Shown piece by piece: positions 40,175 to 48,797 of a stretch of 60,064 nucleotides of DNA. The notes under the pieces are model-generated. The model was not told the origin of the DNA and did no database searches. It saw only the letters and a program-made list of their open reading frames with translations. The translations under genes and the position numbers were made by a program. The stretch is from the IMG/VR virus record IMGVR_UViG_3300029915_000030, positions 1 to 60,064 of that record; one strand, given 5' to 3'. Position 1 is the first letter of the stretch, and every line of letters starts with the position of its first letter. Origin of the DNA: a virus.

Positions 40175-42378
40175 TGGCAAACAAAGAAGCAACACAATCA
40201 ATTCTCAAGGTTATCGCGAACGTCAAGGCTAAGTTCGCTGAACTGGACATGCTCGATAACGAATTCGCTGACCTTGATGCCTCTATGCCTCAGGGCGAGG
40301 GTATGGAGCAGTTCAGCTTGCTCACCGATAAACGTGAGGAACTCGAAACCGAGATTCGCGCTATGCGTGAACGGGTACAGCTTATCTCCGAGTGGGAGAA
40401 GTTCAAAGGTTCGGGTTGGTCTGATGATGTACAGACTGAGCTAAACGCTCTCGACTCACAGTTTGCAACTATCGCCGATGGTGATGATGCGGGTATGGAC
40501 ATGATGTCCCCCGACATGCCTATGGCTCCTGATGCCCTCGCGGCTCCCGCTGCTCCGATGGCTCCCGAGGCACCGGCCTTGCCGGAAGTACCCCCCACCC
40601 CCGAAGTTCCGGCAGCGGATGCATCTGTTGCCACGCCAGAAGGTGATACAGCTTTGGAGCCAATGCCCGACGCGGCGATGGATGCTCCACCGGCTGAACC
40701 ACTCGAAGCACCTGTGGCAAGCAACAAAAATGCACAAACCAAACAAAAAAACAACTATGAAACTTCTGATAAGAAGGGGTCTGCTGCTGACTCCTCTCAC
40801 TTGAAGAAAGGCGATACTCACATGGCAAATACGAACAACCTCTCGCTGAAGGAAAAGCTGGCTGAGGTTAAGAACAAGCGGGAGGCAATTTCGAAGGAAG
40901 CAAAGACCCGTGTAGCTTCAGCTTGGGCTATCGCCAAGACTATGCTTCCCACGGCACCGACTTCTGTACAGAAGTCTCTCGCGGCTTCTCTTCTTTCGGG
41001 CAACAGCACAAAAGCCATCAAGGCTATGCTCCGTCAGACCGCTATCAACGCGCACTATCAGAAGCTTGCTGAGACTTTCAAGGAAGTCCACAAGGTCGAG
41101 TTGAACGACTTGCTCGAAGACCCGTCCGTTCTCAAGTCCGAGAAGTCGGCTGTGTCCTCGGAACTCAGTGGTGATGCGAAGAACGCCAACGTCAAGAAGG
41201 CTGACGACCGTAAAGAAAACGGACCTCAGGAAGGCACCTATGATGACGGTCGCGACGGCTCTGAGCCGAAGGAGATTGACGCATCCAAGGCTGCTGAGCG
41301 TCCCGACGCTGGCGAGAAGCCGGGTCAGACCCAGAATTTGTCCGATGGCAAGACCGAGAAGGCTGCTGCCAAGAAGACCGCTTGCGAAGGCAAGGATTGC
41401 AAGGGCTGCACCAACGCCGACTGCAAGGGCAAGAAGGCTTCCACCAAGAAGGCTGACGGCGAGTTCCCTCCTGCTGAAGAGACCGCTGCTCCCGCAGAGG
41501 CCGCTCCTGTAGAGGAAGCTGCTGCACCTGTCGAAGGTGAAATCGAAGCTCCGGCTGAGTTTCCCGAAGAAGTTCCCGGCGACCCAGAGGGTGAAGCAAC
41601 AGAAATTCTGACCGACGAGAAGAAGCAGGTTCTCGAAGAGAAGATTGACGAAGCTCAGGCTGCTATCAAGGCTATCGAAAGTGAAATCCTTGAAGAGGGG
41701 GATGAGGAACTTGACCTCGCCAAACTTGAGGGTGAGGAAGAGGCACTTGGTGGTATGGAAGGCGAAGGCGAAGGCGAAATCGAAGGTCTCGACGGCGAAG
41801 TAGTGGAAGGTGACCCAGAGGGTGACGAACTCGACTTCTCCAAGGTATTCGACGCCGACGCGATGGAAGAGAAGGCCGCTTCCTTGGCGAACGAGGGTGA
41901 AGAGAAGTCTGCTGCTGGTGAGGACGATTTCTTCGCTCCCTCTGGCAACCTTGGAGCCTCGATGGACGACGACGGCATGGGCGACATGCACGACATGTTC
42001 TCCTTGCAGGGCTCTGACGGTGATCCGCTTGCCTCTCTCATCGCTGGTCTGAAGGAAGCTGCCGGTGTTGACGGGTTCGACATTGTTCCGTCCTCAACCG
42101 GGGAAGCTGCCAACCACTTTGAGTCCGACGAAGCCACCGGTGAAGGCCGCGACAATGAGAACGACCACTCGGGCGACCTGTGGGCAGAGACCATCGAGGA
42201 CATCACCCCCGAAGAGCAGGGTGCCAAGCGTGTGAAGCAGGACTCGACCAACGAGCTTAAACTTCCCAAGGCTGCTTCCGCTCCCATCCTGAAGAAGATT
42301 CGTACCGCTGGTGGCCCGACCGTTGGTGCCCCTAAGTTCGACATCGGTCAGGCACTTTTCGGCTCCGACGACAACTAA
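40174..42378 (+). CDS. Scaffold/prohead core-like protein
   Basis: 734 residues, very acidic. A coiled-coil N-terminus (about 1-95), an Ala/Pro linker (to about 175) and a Lys-rich stretch. A second part begins HMANTNNLSLKEKLAEVKNKR near residue 215; it may have its own start at 40821. Long Glu/Ala-rich regions and a small CEGKDCKGCTNADC patch follow. Composition and position (after protease, ahead of the decoration and capsid genes) suit a head scaffold. Starts on the preceding stop. Confidence 0.6.
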   Translation: MANKEATQSILKVIANVKAKFAELDMLDNEFADLDASMPQGEGMEQFSLLTDKREELETEIRAMRERVQLISEWEKFKGSGWSDDVQTELNALDSQFATIADGDDAGMDMMSPDMPMAPDALAAPAAPMAPEAPALPEVPPTPEVPAADASVATPEGDTALEPMPDAAMDAPPAEPLEAPVASNKNAQTKQKNNYETSDKKGSAADSSHLKKGDTHMANTNNLSLKEKLAEVKNKREAISKEAKTRVASAWAIAKTMLPTAPTSVQKSLAASLLSGNSTKAIKAMLRQTAINAHYQKLAETFKEVHKVELNDLLEDPSVLKSEKSAVSSELSGDAKNANVKKADDRKENGPQEGTYDDGRDGSEPKEIDASKAAERPDAGEKPGQTQNLSDGKTEKAAAKKTACEGKDCKGCTNADCKGKKASTKKADGEFPPAEETAAPAEAAPVEEAAAPVEGEIEAPAEFPEEVPGDPEGEATEILTDEKKQVLEEKIDEAQAAIKAIESEILEEGDEELDLAKLEGEEEALGGMEGEGEGEIEGLDGEVVEGDPEGDELDFSKVFDADAMEEKAASLANEGEEKSAAGEDDFFAPSGNLGASMDDDGMGDMHDMFSLQGSDGDPLASLIAGLKEAAGVDGFDIVPSSTGEAANHFESDEATGEGRDNENDHSGDLWAETIEDITPEEQGAKRVKQDSTNELKLPKAASAPILKKIRTAGGPTVGAPKFDIGQALFGSDDN

Positions 42379-42400
42379 CCCTCTGTACAACAGAAACAGG

Positions 42401-42432
42401 AACGCCCCGAGAGTATCGGGGCGTTTTCTTTT
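42401..42432 (+). terminator. Strong bidirectional terminator
   Basis: AACGCCCCGA and TCGGGGCGTT (10 pairs) with TTTTCTTTT. It ends the head operon and faces the end of the minus-strand island. Confidence 0.85.
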
Positions 42433-42435
42433 GCC

Positions 42436-42726
42436 TTATACGCTGGGACGGTCGTGACAGCAAGGGCAGTTATCGTCATAGGTATCATCGTCATCTTCCC
42501 TGTGGAACCGGGAACATACTGCCTTCTCCGACTTCTTCCTATCGTTTCTGCTCCGGCCTTCGGCATAGCCCACAAGGTTAGCGATGAGAACCCCGACAGC
42601 AATCCTCACACAGTGCTGGGGTGCGATAAATACGAGGAGGTAGTACGGCAAGAGGATACCAAGTGCTGAGAAGAGAAGTGATACGGGACGAAGGCTGTCC
42701 CTGAGCGTGTCTTTCCAAAAACCCAT
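42436..42726 (-). CDS. Small membrane protein, minus strand
   Basis: 96 residues. One hydrophobic segment (LLFSALGILLPYYLLVFI), possibly a second weaker one, then a charged tail (REDDDDTYDDN) and CPCCH. Ribosome site GGAG lies 11 bases upstream of the ATG. Part of a minus-strand island. Function unknown. Confidence 0.55.
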   Translation of the reverse strand: MGFWKDTLRDSLRPVSLLFSALGILLPYYLLVFIAPQHCVRIAVGVLIANLVGYAEGRSRNDRKKSEKAVCSRFHREDDDDTYDDNCPCCHDRPSV

Positions 42727-42741
42727 AATGTTTGTTTCTCC

Positions 42742-42852
42742 TTAGTCGTCCAGAATGTCTTTCTCATAAGAGCCCTCAGCCGACTCACAGTCAGGGTCTT
42801 CATATGCATCACGGTGAACGTCGCTCAACTGCGAACGGAAACTCGACTTCAC
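42742..42852 (-). CDS. Short acidic ORF, possibly part of a frameshifted gene
   Basis: From a GTG at 42852 with AAGGA upstream: KSSFRSQLSDVHRDAYEDPDCE..., ending KDILDD. The frame before it (GENRIRDARR in another frame) looks like a natural N-terminal continuation, so a frameshifted larger gene is possible. Confidence 0.35.
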   Translation of the reverse strand: MKSSFRSQLSDVHRDAYEDPDCESAEGSYEKDILDD

Positions 42853-42905
42853 CAAATCCTTGATAGCCTACGCGGCGTGCATCCCGGATGCGGTTCTCCC
42901 CCGCG

Positions 42906-43175
42906 TCACCGACCACCCAGCTCGGTGAGCCGGAAGGTCATGATGAAGACGGAGAACGTCGGATTTACTCCCTTTACTCCCAAGTCCCGGTTGGCAATGT
43001 CCAGTAGCTCCTTGGCCTCATCCCAATTCCTGAACAACTGGGGTGAAGGGGCACCAAAAAGTGCCCTCATGTCTTTTGTGGTTACATAGCCAGTGAACTT
43101 CTGGCGGCGGTGTGGCTTCTTGATAGAGTTGTCCTCGTAGACGACCGTGTAGAACACATCGGATGGCTGATTCAT
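42906..43175 (-). CDS. Hypothetical protein, minus strand
   Basis: 89 residues, good AAAGGA before the ATG. DVFYTVVYEDNSIKKP, then QKFTGYVTTKDM and FRNWDEAKELLDIANRDLG. Mixed alpha/beta. No family recognised. Antisense to the surrounding head genes. Confidence 0.6.
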   Translation of the reverse strand: MNQPSDVFYTVVYEDNSIKKPHRRQKFTGYVTTKDMRALFGAPSPQLFRNWDEAKELLDIANRDLGVKGVNPTFSVFIMTFRLTELGGR

Positions 43176-43272
43176 ATATTTCCTTTTGACTAGACTAGAC
43201 GTAAAGCTGGGCTTTCGCCCTCACAGTAGTAGATACCAAGCTTTGCGGGAACTCGATAAAGAAAAAACTTCG

Positions 43273-43950
43273 CTAGGAGTCTAGTACCTCGTCTAGGGTC
43301 AGCCCAATTTCTTCTTCGACAATCTCAGACATTCTCTTCCAGTGTAGGCACGCCTTACGGTGCCCACCGTATACGCCTTTGGTAACTTGCTCAAACTCAT
43401 TCCCGCAGTCAGGGCATAGGTAGTCCTTCAGTTTCTTGTTTTCAATGTCATTGACGCGACGGGCTACCAACGCCTGTTTACTACGTCTAGCTTGGCCTAT
43501 AGGTGTGGTCTCATCCCACCAAGCAGCCATTTTCTTCCGCTGAATTATAGGCTTTGGCTTACCCTTGAAGAGGGCTGACGCAACTGCTCTCTGTTTTTTA
43601 GACGGAATCCGACCCATGGCCTTTTGTCTAATTTTTTCACGCACCTCCTCAGTTCCGGTAACCCCCTCACCTCCATAGGTCATATTGTACCCATATTTGG
43701 TGCTGTGAGTACCTAGTAACAAAATCCACATCTTCTCCAACTCGCTCAACTGTTCTGAGTTATTACATTCTGCGATAGTCTGTACATGAAAAGCGTCAAC
43801 CCCATACTTTCGAATAGCTCGGTATAGATGGTAGGGCAACCCCATCTTTGCGTTCTGAAGGTGGGTTTCCCACCGTCCCTTGACGGTTTTCGAGGTTTTT
43901 CCAATGTAGGCTTTGCCGTTTATCGTGTTGGTAACTAGGTATATGAACAT
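43273..43950 (-). CDS. GIY-YIG homing endonuclease, minus strand
   Basis: 225 residues from ATG at 43950; a longer GTG frame to 43971 is less likely, as the domain begins MFIYLVTNTINGKAYIGKT. Then HLYRAIRKYG, ELEKMWILLLGTHSTKYGYN, YGGEG and a C-terminal zinc-like DYLCPDCGNEF...H...C. A dyad GAAC/GTTC spans its start region. It lies about 220 bases before the group I intron-bearing gene but reads away from it. Confidence 0.87.
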   Translation of the reverse strand: MFIYLVTNTINGKAYIGKTSKTVKGRWETHLQNAKMGLPYHLYRAIRKYGVDAFHVQTIAECNNSEQLSELEKMWILLLGTHSTKYGYNMTYGGEGVTGTEEVREKIRQKAMGRIPSKKQRAVASALFKGKPKPIIQRKKMAAWWDETTPIGQARRSKQALVARRVNDIENKKLKDYLCPDCGNEFEQVTKGVYGGHRKACLHWKRMSEIVEEEIGLTLDEVLDS

Positions 43951-44154
43951 ACTAAGGTATAGGTAGTTCACTTATTTATTATGGACAGAAAAACGGGCAT
44001 AAAATTAAAATTTAATGTAAGTCTAGCTTTCTCCCAATACCCACCCCATAGGTATGTGAAGTAAGTCACTGCTCTATAGTTCAACGGTCGGTCTCCTCGA
44101 CTAAGAATTGGAGTGAGGGCTAATTCAAAACTTCTACATGGAGAAAAAGTCAAA

Positions 44155-44886
44155 ATGGCTCTTAAACTGACTTAATAGCTAGGCCAGTATAAACCCACTC
44201 TGATCGACTTGGAAGCTGAGATGCCAACAGGGGGCAAGCAAGTAACAAACAGTTACTGTGCAGCCTGAGAGACTAAGCGAGAGGGCACCTAAACGGTGAT
44301 GCGATAGTCCGCTCTTATAGGAAATAGTGAACTATAAGAGGTAGGCAGAAATGCCCTACCTCCACGAAAGTGGATAACACATAGGTATTACGGACAGAAC
44401 GACTCTCAGTGGTCGCCTGACGTTGTGCTCACGGGTGACCCCGGCACTGACCAGCAGACGTTGACTGCGGCTGGGTACCTCGGTGGCAAGATTGTTGCCC
44501 TCAAGGTTCCTGCTGTCAACACCTCGCTGGAAGCTGTCATCGTTCCCGCCGACACTGACACCGCTGCGGCACTTGTGCCCTTTGGCGTCCTGCTCAATGG
44601 TCCCGGCGAATTCGCTGGTGCGATTGGTCCCTCCGGTTCCAAGAAGGCTCCTATTGTCCGCGCCCTGTTTCAGGGCAACGTCAACTCTGAGTCTTACGAC
44701 ACAGTGAACTCGCCGACGTTTGTTATCGGTAAGTACATCTACTGTGGTGGAACCACTCACAGCAACATTGGTCTGTACACCGACACCACCAACAAGGGAA
44801 CGCTTTCTGGCAATCCTGCGGTCGGTATCTGCACCCATGTTCCTTCCGCTGCTGAGCCTTGGCTTGGCGTAGCTTCACTGCTCTAA
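44155..44886 (+). CDS. Head decoration-like protein, split by a group I intron
   Basis: Exon 1 is 44155-44172 (ATG and five codons: MALKLT), with GGAG 10 bases upstream. A stop codon follows immediately, so unspliced RNA gives only six residues. Exon 2 is 44386-44886, joining in frame as YYGQNDSQWSPDVV, then LTGDPGTDQQTL, GGKIVALKVPAV, AALVPFGVLLNGPGEFA and ending VASLL. The product is 172 residues, Gly-rich and beta-like, in the usual place of a head decoration protein just before the capsid gene. Splice sites are predicted. Confidence 0.7.
44173..44385 (+). ncRNA. Group I intron
   Basis: About 213 bases. P1: exon ACTGACT pairs with internal guide GGCCAGT, with a T-G wobble at the splice point. 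Conserved core GAGACTAAG ... GCGATAGTCC (P7), P8 CACC/GGTG, P9 CTCTTATAG/CTATAAGAG, then GGTAGGCA gaaa TGCCCTACC and TCCAC gaaa GTGGA hairpins, ending in G at 44385. GTAAC/GTTAC is a P5-type hairpin. No ORF inside. It should self-splice. Confidence 0.85.
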
Positions 44887-44910
44887 CGAGAGAAAAGGAA
44901 AAGGAATATT

Positions 44911-45867
44911 ATGGCTAATCTTTCTCGCACACAGCAGCAGACCGCGATGCTCGGACAGTTGCTTAAGACTGCCGGTGGTCGTCAGAAGCTTGCTGCCTCG
45001 CTTGGCCCGTCACTTCGTCGTCGTCGTGACTATATGTCCATCGCCCGTAAGGCGCTGATGGTTGAGACTTTGCCCGATGGTGCTCTGCCCATCTACGATA
45101 AGGAATTTGACACTGCTGCTATGACTGTGGGCTCGGCCCCCGGTGGTAGCTTCGTGGAAGCCTTCGTCGTCGGTGAAGAAGGTGGTGACATCGTTCGCGT
45201 GACAAAGCCGAAGCGTGTTACGGTTCCGACGTTCGAAATCGTATCCAACCCGATGATTCCTATCACCCAGATTAAGGAACGCCGCTTCGACCTCGTGGCC
45301 CGTTCGCTTAACTTGGCGAAGGCTGAAGTCGGTGCAGCAGAAGACGGCTACGTTTTCACCCTGTTTGACGCGGTTGCAACTGCCGCAGCAGGCAAGGCGC
45401 AGACCGACCCCGTGTACAACGTGGACATCGCGATTTCGGCTCCTATCGACATCAACAGCATGGCTGATGGTTTCGGTCAGGTTCAGCGTCACGACCTCTC
45501 GGTGGCTTTCTGCTTCTTCAACCCCCGCGACTACACTGACTTGCTCAAGTGGACACAGCAGAACATCGACCGTGAGACACAGCGCAAGCTCTTGAAGACC
45601 GGTGTTATGGGTTACCTGTGGGGCGCAACTCTGCTCCAGTCCCGTAAGGTTGGTTATGGCTGCGTGTACATTCTGGCCGACGCTGAGTTCCTCGGTGTCA
45701 TCCCAGAGCGTATCCCGCTAACCGTCATGAGTGCAGACCGTCCTGACCTCCGCCAGATTGGTTTCTCCATCTTCGAGAACCTCGGCTTCTTGGTCTTCAA
45801 CCCGTCCGGCGTACAGCGTCTGACTGTAAGTGGTCGCTTCGCTTCCCCGAACGTAGGCGAGAACTAA
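44911..45867 (+). CDS. Major capsid protein, HK97-like fold
   Basis: 318 residues. N-terminal helix (QQTAMLGQLLKTAGG), an extended segment (VTKPKRVTVPTFEIV), the helical ERRFDLVARSLNLAKAE, then MADGFGQVQRHDL, FFNPRDY and GVMGYLWGATL, and finally IPERIPLTVM and FSIFENLGFLVFNPSGVQRL. Order and content fit HK97-type capsid subunits. Preceded by the decoration gene and followed by a terminator. The MADGF and GYLWGA segments recur in three small Tat-signal proteins (326, 5314, 6158). Confidence 0.85.
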   Translation: MANLSRTQQQTAMLGQLLKTAGGRQKLAASLGPSLRRRRDYMSIARKALMVETLPDGALPIYDKEFDTAAMTVGSAPGGSFVEAFVVGEEGGDIVRVTKPKRVTVPTFEIVSNPMIPITQIKERRFDLVARSLNLAKAEVGAAEDGYVFTLFDAVATAAAGKAQTDPVYNVDIAISAPIDINSMADGFGQVQRHDLSVAFCFFNPRDYTDLLKWTQQNIDRETQRKLLKTGVMGYLWGATLLQSRKVGYGCVYILADAEFLGVIPERIPLTVMSADRPDLRQIGFSIFENLGFLVFNPSGVQRLTVSGRFASPNVGEN

Positions 45868-45889
45868 TCTAGGTGACTAGATAAGGTTA

Positions 45890-45925
45890 AAGGGACTGAG
45901 AGAAATCTCAGTCCCTTCGCTTTTT
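45890..45925 (+). terminator. Intrinsic terminator after the capsid gene
   Basis: AAGGGACTGAGA and TCTCAGTCCCTT (12 pairs, GAAA loop), then CGCTTTTT. The next gene begins 11 bases later. Confidence 0.88.
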
Positions 45926-45935
45926 GGGTATTAGT

Positions 45936-47369
45936 ATGGATATGCTGGGTATGCAGTGGAACCGACTTCGTCTTGACCCTCAGCAGGAGAACCTACCTCT
46001 TAATCTTAGGGTGTCTCATACGAAGTATCGGTTCGTGTGCTCCTGCGGTGGAACAAAAGAAATATCGTGGGCTTCTGTGCTGCGAGGGTTATCCAAGTCA
46101 TGTGGTTGTCTGGTAAAAGAGAGTCGCCAGAATCGTATCCCCAGTATGGTGGGCAGGAAATTCGGACGGCTTCTAGTTATAACATTAGACCACCAACGTA
46201 ACGAGGGGTCGTATAACGGTCAGTCATTCTGGCAGTGCTCTTGTGAATGTGGGGGCATGGCACTGGTATCCACTGCTCACTTGAATAGTGGACACACGTC
46301 TTCATGTGGTTGTTACATGAGAGAACAAGCCACACTCGCTAACTTCAAGGACATAGAAGGGCAGCGGTTCGGCGCTCTTACGACAACGACTGTACATGGA
46401 GTGGGTCAGGGGGGGAAGTACCAGTGGAATGTGACTTGTGATTGCGGGAACACGTCAGTGGTTTACGGCGACTCCCTCGTACAAGGACTGATTAAGTCCT
46501 GTGGATGTCACCGAATGGGTATGATGGCGAACTCTCCAGCCACCCATATTGCCGATTTCATTCGTAACGAATACCACGTTCCGGTAGAGATGGAAGTCCC
46601 TTTGTCCTCTTTGGTTCCCCAGTTTTCCAGACGACATACAGTGGATATCTACGTTCCTTCGGCCTCGTTAGCTATTGAGTACCATGGACTGATATGGCAC
46701 TCGGAGAGATACCTTCAAGGGTCTAAAGACGCCGATAAGTTTCAGTGGTTACAACAGGGCGCAACCCGCCTTCTCCAGATTTATCAGGATGAGTGGAATG
46801 AGAAACCTGATGTAGTTAAGGCACTCGTACGTTCGATGATTCAACCCCGGAGTGGGAAGCGCATCAAGCCGGTTTTTGCTATCCATCATGAAACTCCATT
46901 TGAAGCTCGAACCTTTCTAGATGCGTACCATTACCTCGGAGCCGCATCCGGTGGCCTGACGGTGACTGCCCACCATGGTACCCAACTTGTGGGTGTATGG
47001 GTTTTTATGAAACGTGAAGAGGGTGTCATCCTGTGGCATCGGGCTAGTTGGAATCATGAATATAAAGCATGGAATCCTCATGAAAAGGCTCTTCATCTAG
47101 CTCTTCCTGAGCTACGCTCTATGGGATTCAAGCGAATGGTCACCTTTAGTGATAATCGGTTTCACACGGGTGGGCTCTATGGAAAGCTGGGGTTCACATT
47201 CGAAGAGGAGTTAAAGCCGGATTACTCGTACACCAACGGTTCAGTTCGTAAAAGCAAGTACGCTCTAAGGGTCAAGGCAGGCATGGATGAGAAATCCGAA
47301 GCGGAAGCCAAGGGATGGTATCGTATTTGGGATAGCGGGAAGAAACGCTTCTCACTGAATATTAATTAG
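45936..47369 (+). CDS. Vsr-like homing endonuclease with zinc repeats
   Basis: 477 residues. Three N-terminal modules with CSCGG/CGC, CSCECGG/CGC and CDCGN/CGC (to about residue 195) look like zinc-binding units. Next, HTVDIYVPSASLAIEYHG, then GATRLLQIYQDEW suit a Vsr-like PD-(D/E)xK nuclease. A C-terminal part (AIHHETPFEARTFLDAYHYLG, GVWVFMKREEG, FKRMVTFSDNRFHTGG) resembles a GNAT-like domain attached to some phage endonucleases. Inserted right after the capsid gene. Confidence 0.8.
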   Translation: MDMLGMQWNRLRLDPQQENLPLNLRVSHTKYRFVCSCGGTKEISWASVLRGLSKSCGCLVKESRQNRIPSMVGRKFGRLLVITLDHQRNEGSYNGQSFWQCSCECGGMALVSTAHLNSGHTSSCGCYMREQATLANFKDIEGQRFGALTTTTVHGVGQGGKYQWNVTCDCGNTSVVYGDSLVQGLIKSCGCHRMGMMANSPATHIADFIRNEYHVPVEMEVPLSSLVPQFSRRHTVDIYVPSASLAIEYHGLIWHSERYLQGSKDADKFQWLQQGATRLLQIYQDEWNEKPDVVKALVRSMIQPRSGKRIKPVFAIHHETPFEARTFLDAYHYLGAASGGLTVTAHHGTQLVGVWVFMKREEGVILWHRASWNHEYKAWNPHEKALHLALPELRSMGFKRMVTFSDNRFHTGGLYGKLGFTFEEELKPDYSYTNGSVRKSKYALRVKAGMDEKSEAEAKGWYRIWDSGKKRFSLNIN

Positions 47370-47412
47370 GTATGACGACGAAAGAACAAATCATCAACTC
47401 ATTTTTTGTGAG

Positions 47413-47418
47413 TATTAT
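47413..47418 (+). promoter_or_regulatory. Candidate -10 element
   Basis: GTATTAT, as in the promoters at 1002 and 6688. No good -35 is visible at the right distance. Confidence 0.3.
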
Positions 47419-47453
47419 GTTACTGTAGGCTGTGGTTTTGGACGACCCCTAGT

Positions 47454-47513
47454 CTATGCATCATCGTTACCTCCTGCATAGGTGCCCAGTGGAAACTAAG
47501 CTCCACTGGGCAC
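47454..47513 (+). ncRNA. Paired hairpin leader
   Basis: CTATGCA/TGCATAG (47454-47481) is followed directly by GTGCCCAGTGG/CCACTGGGCAC (47482-47513, 11 pairs) and TTGTGTGTTTT. The second hairpin may be a terminator; the first may be its regulator. Confidence 0.5.
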
Positions 47514-47518
47514 TTGTG

Positions 47519-47925
47519 TGTTTTGGAACAAGTATTCGGGGGAACATCGCGAAAAGCTGAAAGGTGCTGATTGTGGATTTGCCCATGGGTTACATCCCCT
47601 CAAATTCAGCGGCATTCCTGATCGGTGGGGAGTTGGGAACCATCAGGGGCGATTTCATGGCCCGTGCTGTCTTCGATTCGAGCGTTGTACCAGCGGGCCG
47701 AAGTAGCGCCGTCGCGCCATGCGGTAAGCCGGTCATACCTACAGCGTTATCGTCCGCAACCCTAACTCTTGGAGCGCATCGACCGGCATCCATGAGGAGC
47801 TTGCCAACTGCGGTCACAATCACAAGAGCTTTGCGACTGCCCAAGCCTGCTAATAGGGGTGGATTTCATGCTGGCCTCCGAAGCCGTTCTAGATTGAGGT
47901 TTGTTGCCCCTCTATGTTTCTAAGG
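47519..47925 (+). other. Region without an assignable gene
   Basis: About 400 bases between the hairpin leader and the gene at 48038. Overlapping open frames occur on both strands (for example 47564-47923 on + and 47590-47844 on -), none with a good start signal. Fragments such as HTYSVIVRNPNSW and HEELANCGHNHKSF read well but in a frame with no start, suggesting a decayed gene. Confidence 0.4.
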
Positions 47926-48037
47926 GATTCCCGCACTCTTGTCAAGAGTTATTTCAAACTATTTTGCAGAAAGGGAATGAAGTCCCTTTTATAGACTACC
48001 AAGGTCTTATACAGAACTCAAGTTTAGGCGGCTTCGG

Positions 48038-48697
48038 ATGTCCATAGCATACGTACAATCAAATTCAGTGGGGTTTGCTGGTAGAGGCTCTCGGTCGTTG
48101 ACCTATCTAACCAACACCACGTTGGGTAACTTTTTAATAGCCTCGATGAGCGGAGGGGGCTCGTCCTGCTCTGACACTGCGGGTAACACATGGGTTGCTA
48201 CCGGAACAGGACTCTGGTACTGCTCAAGATGTGTAGGCGGACCCACCACTGTAACCATCAGCGGCTCGGAGGGGGTACAGGCCATGACTGTAGGGGAGTT
48301 TTCCGGTGTCAATGCCTACGACACTGGAAGTCTAATATCGGGAGCCGGACCCGACGCCATATGGAAGAGTCCTCCTCTCACTACCAGCTACATCAGTGAG
48401 TTATGCATCGCAGTGGTATCCAACGGTTATGGCAACCTTGGTATAGATTCCCCCTTCACCACGTTGGGCTCGGGGGAGAACTACTTCAGGGTGGGTTACT
48501 ACATAGCTCCAACATTTCAAACGGGGCTCATCTGTACTGGAAGTAACGGTAATGGAAACGGCAATAACCTATGGGGGTGCTCTCTAGATGGGTTCTATCA
48601 ACTAGGAGTAACCGGGATTACAGTGCTAGACAGCATAACAGGAGCACCCTTCGTCCTAAGCATAGTGAACGGAGCCGTGGATGTTACCCCCTCCTGA
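48038..48697 (+). CDS. Tail appendage-like beta protein
   Basis: 219 residues, Gly/Ser/Thr-rich beta sandwich pattern (AYVQSNSVGF, GPTTVTISGSEGVQAMTVGEFSGV). Ends with VTGITVLDSITGAPFVLSIVNGAVDVTP, a unit that recurs three times in the protein at 52079. No signal peptide. Probably a fibre or decoration protein. Not a recognised family. Confidence 0.55.
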   Translation: MSIAYVQSNSVGFAGRGSRSLTYLTNTTLGNFLIASMSGGGSSCSDTAGNTWVATGTGLWYCSRCVGGPTTVTISGSEGVQAMTVGEFSGVNAYDTGSLISGAGPDAIWKSPPLTTSYISELCIAVVSNGYGNLGIDSPFTTLGSGENYFRVGYYIAPTFQTGLICTGSNGNGNGNNLWGCSLDGFYQLGVTGITVLDSITGAPFVLSIVNGAVDVTPS

Positions 48698-48797
48698 TAG
48701 GGGGTAGGGGGTTATAACCTACTTTTACCAATATTCCCCCCTTTTGTAGGTGTTGAATCATAATTGCCTACTTGAGTAAGGTATAAGGGGATACAAG

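Noticed and set aside
40918-41991. 357-codon minus-strand ORF inside the scaffold gene
   Set aside because: Leu/Phe-rich antisense of an acidic coding region, a common artefact.
44060-44150. tRNA-like sequence (TATAGTTCAACGGT and TTCAAAA) upstream of the intron gene
   Set aside because: No acceptor stem or proper anticodon arm can be formed, so it is not reported as a tRNA; it may be a remnant or chance.
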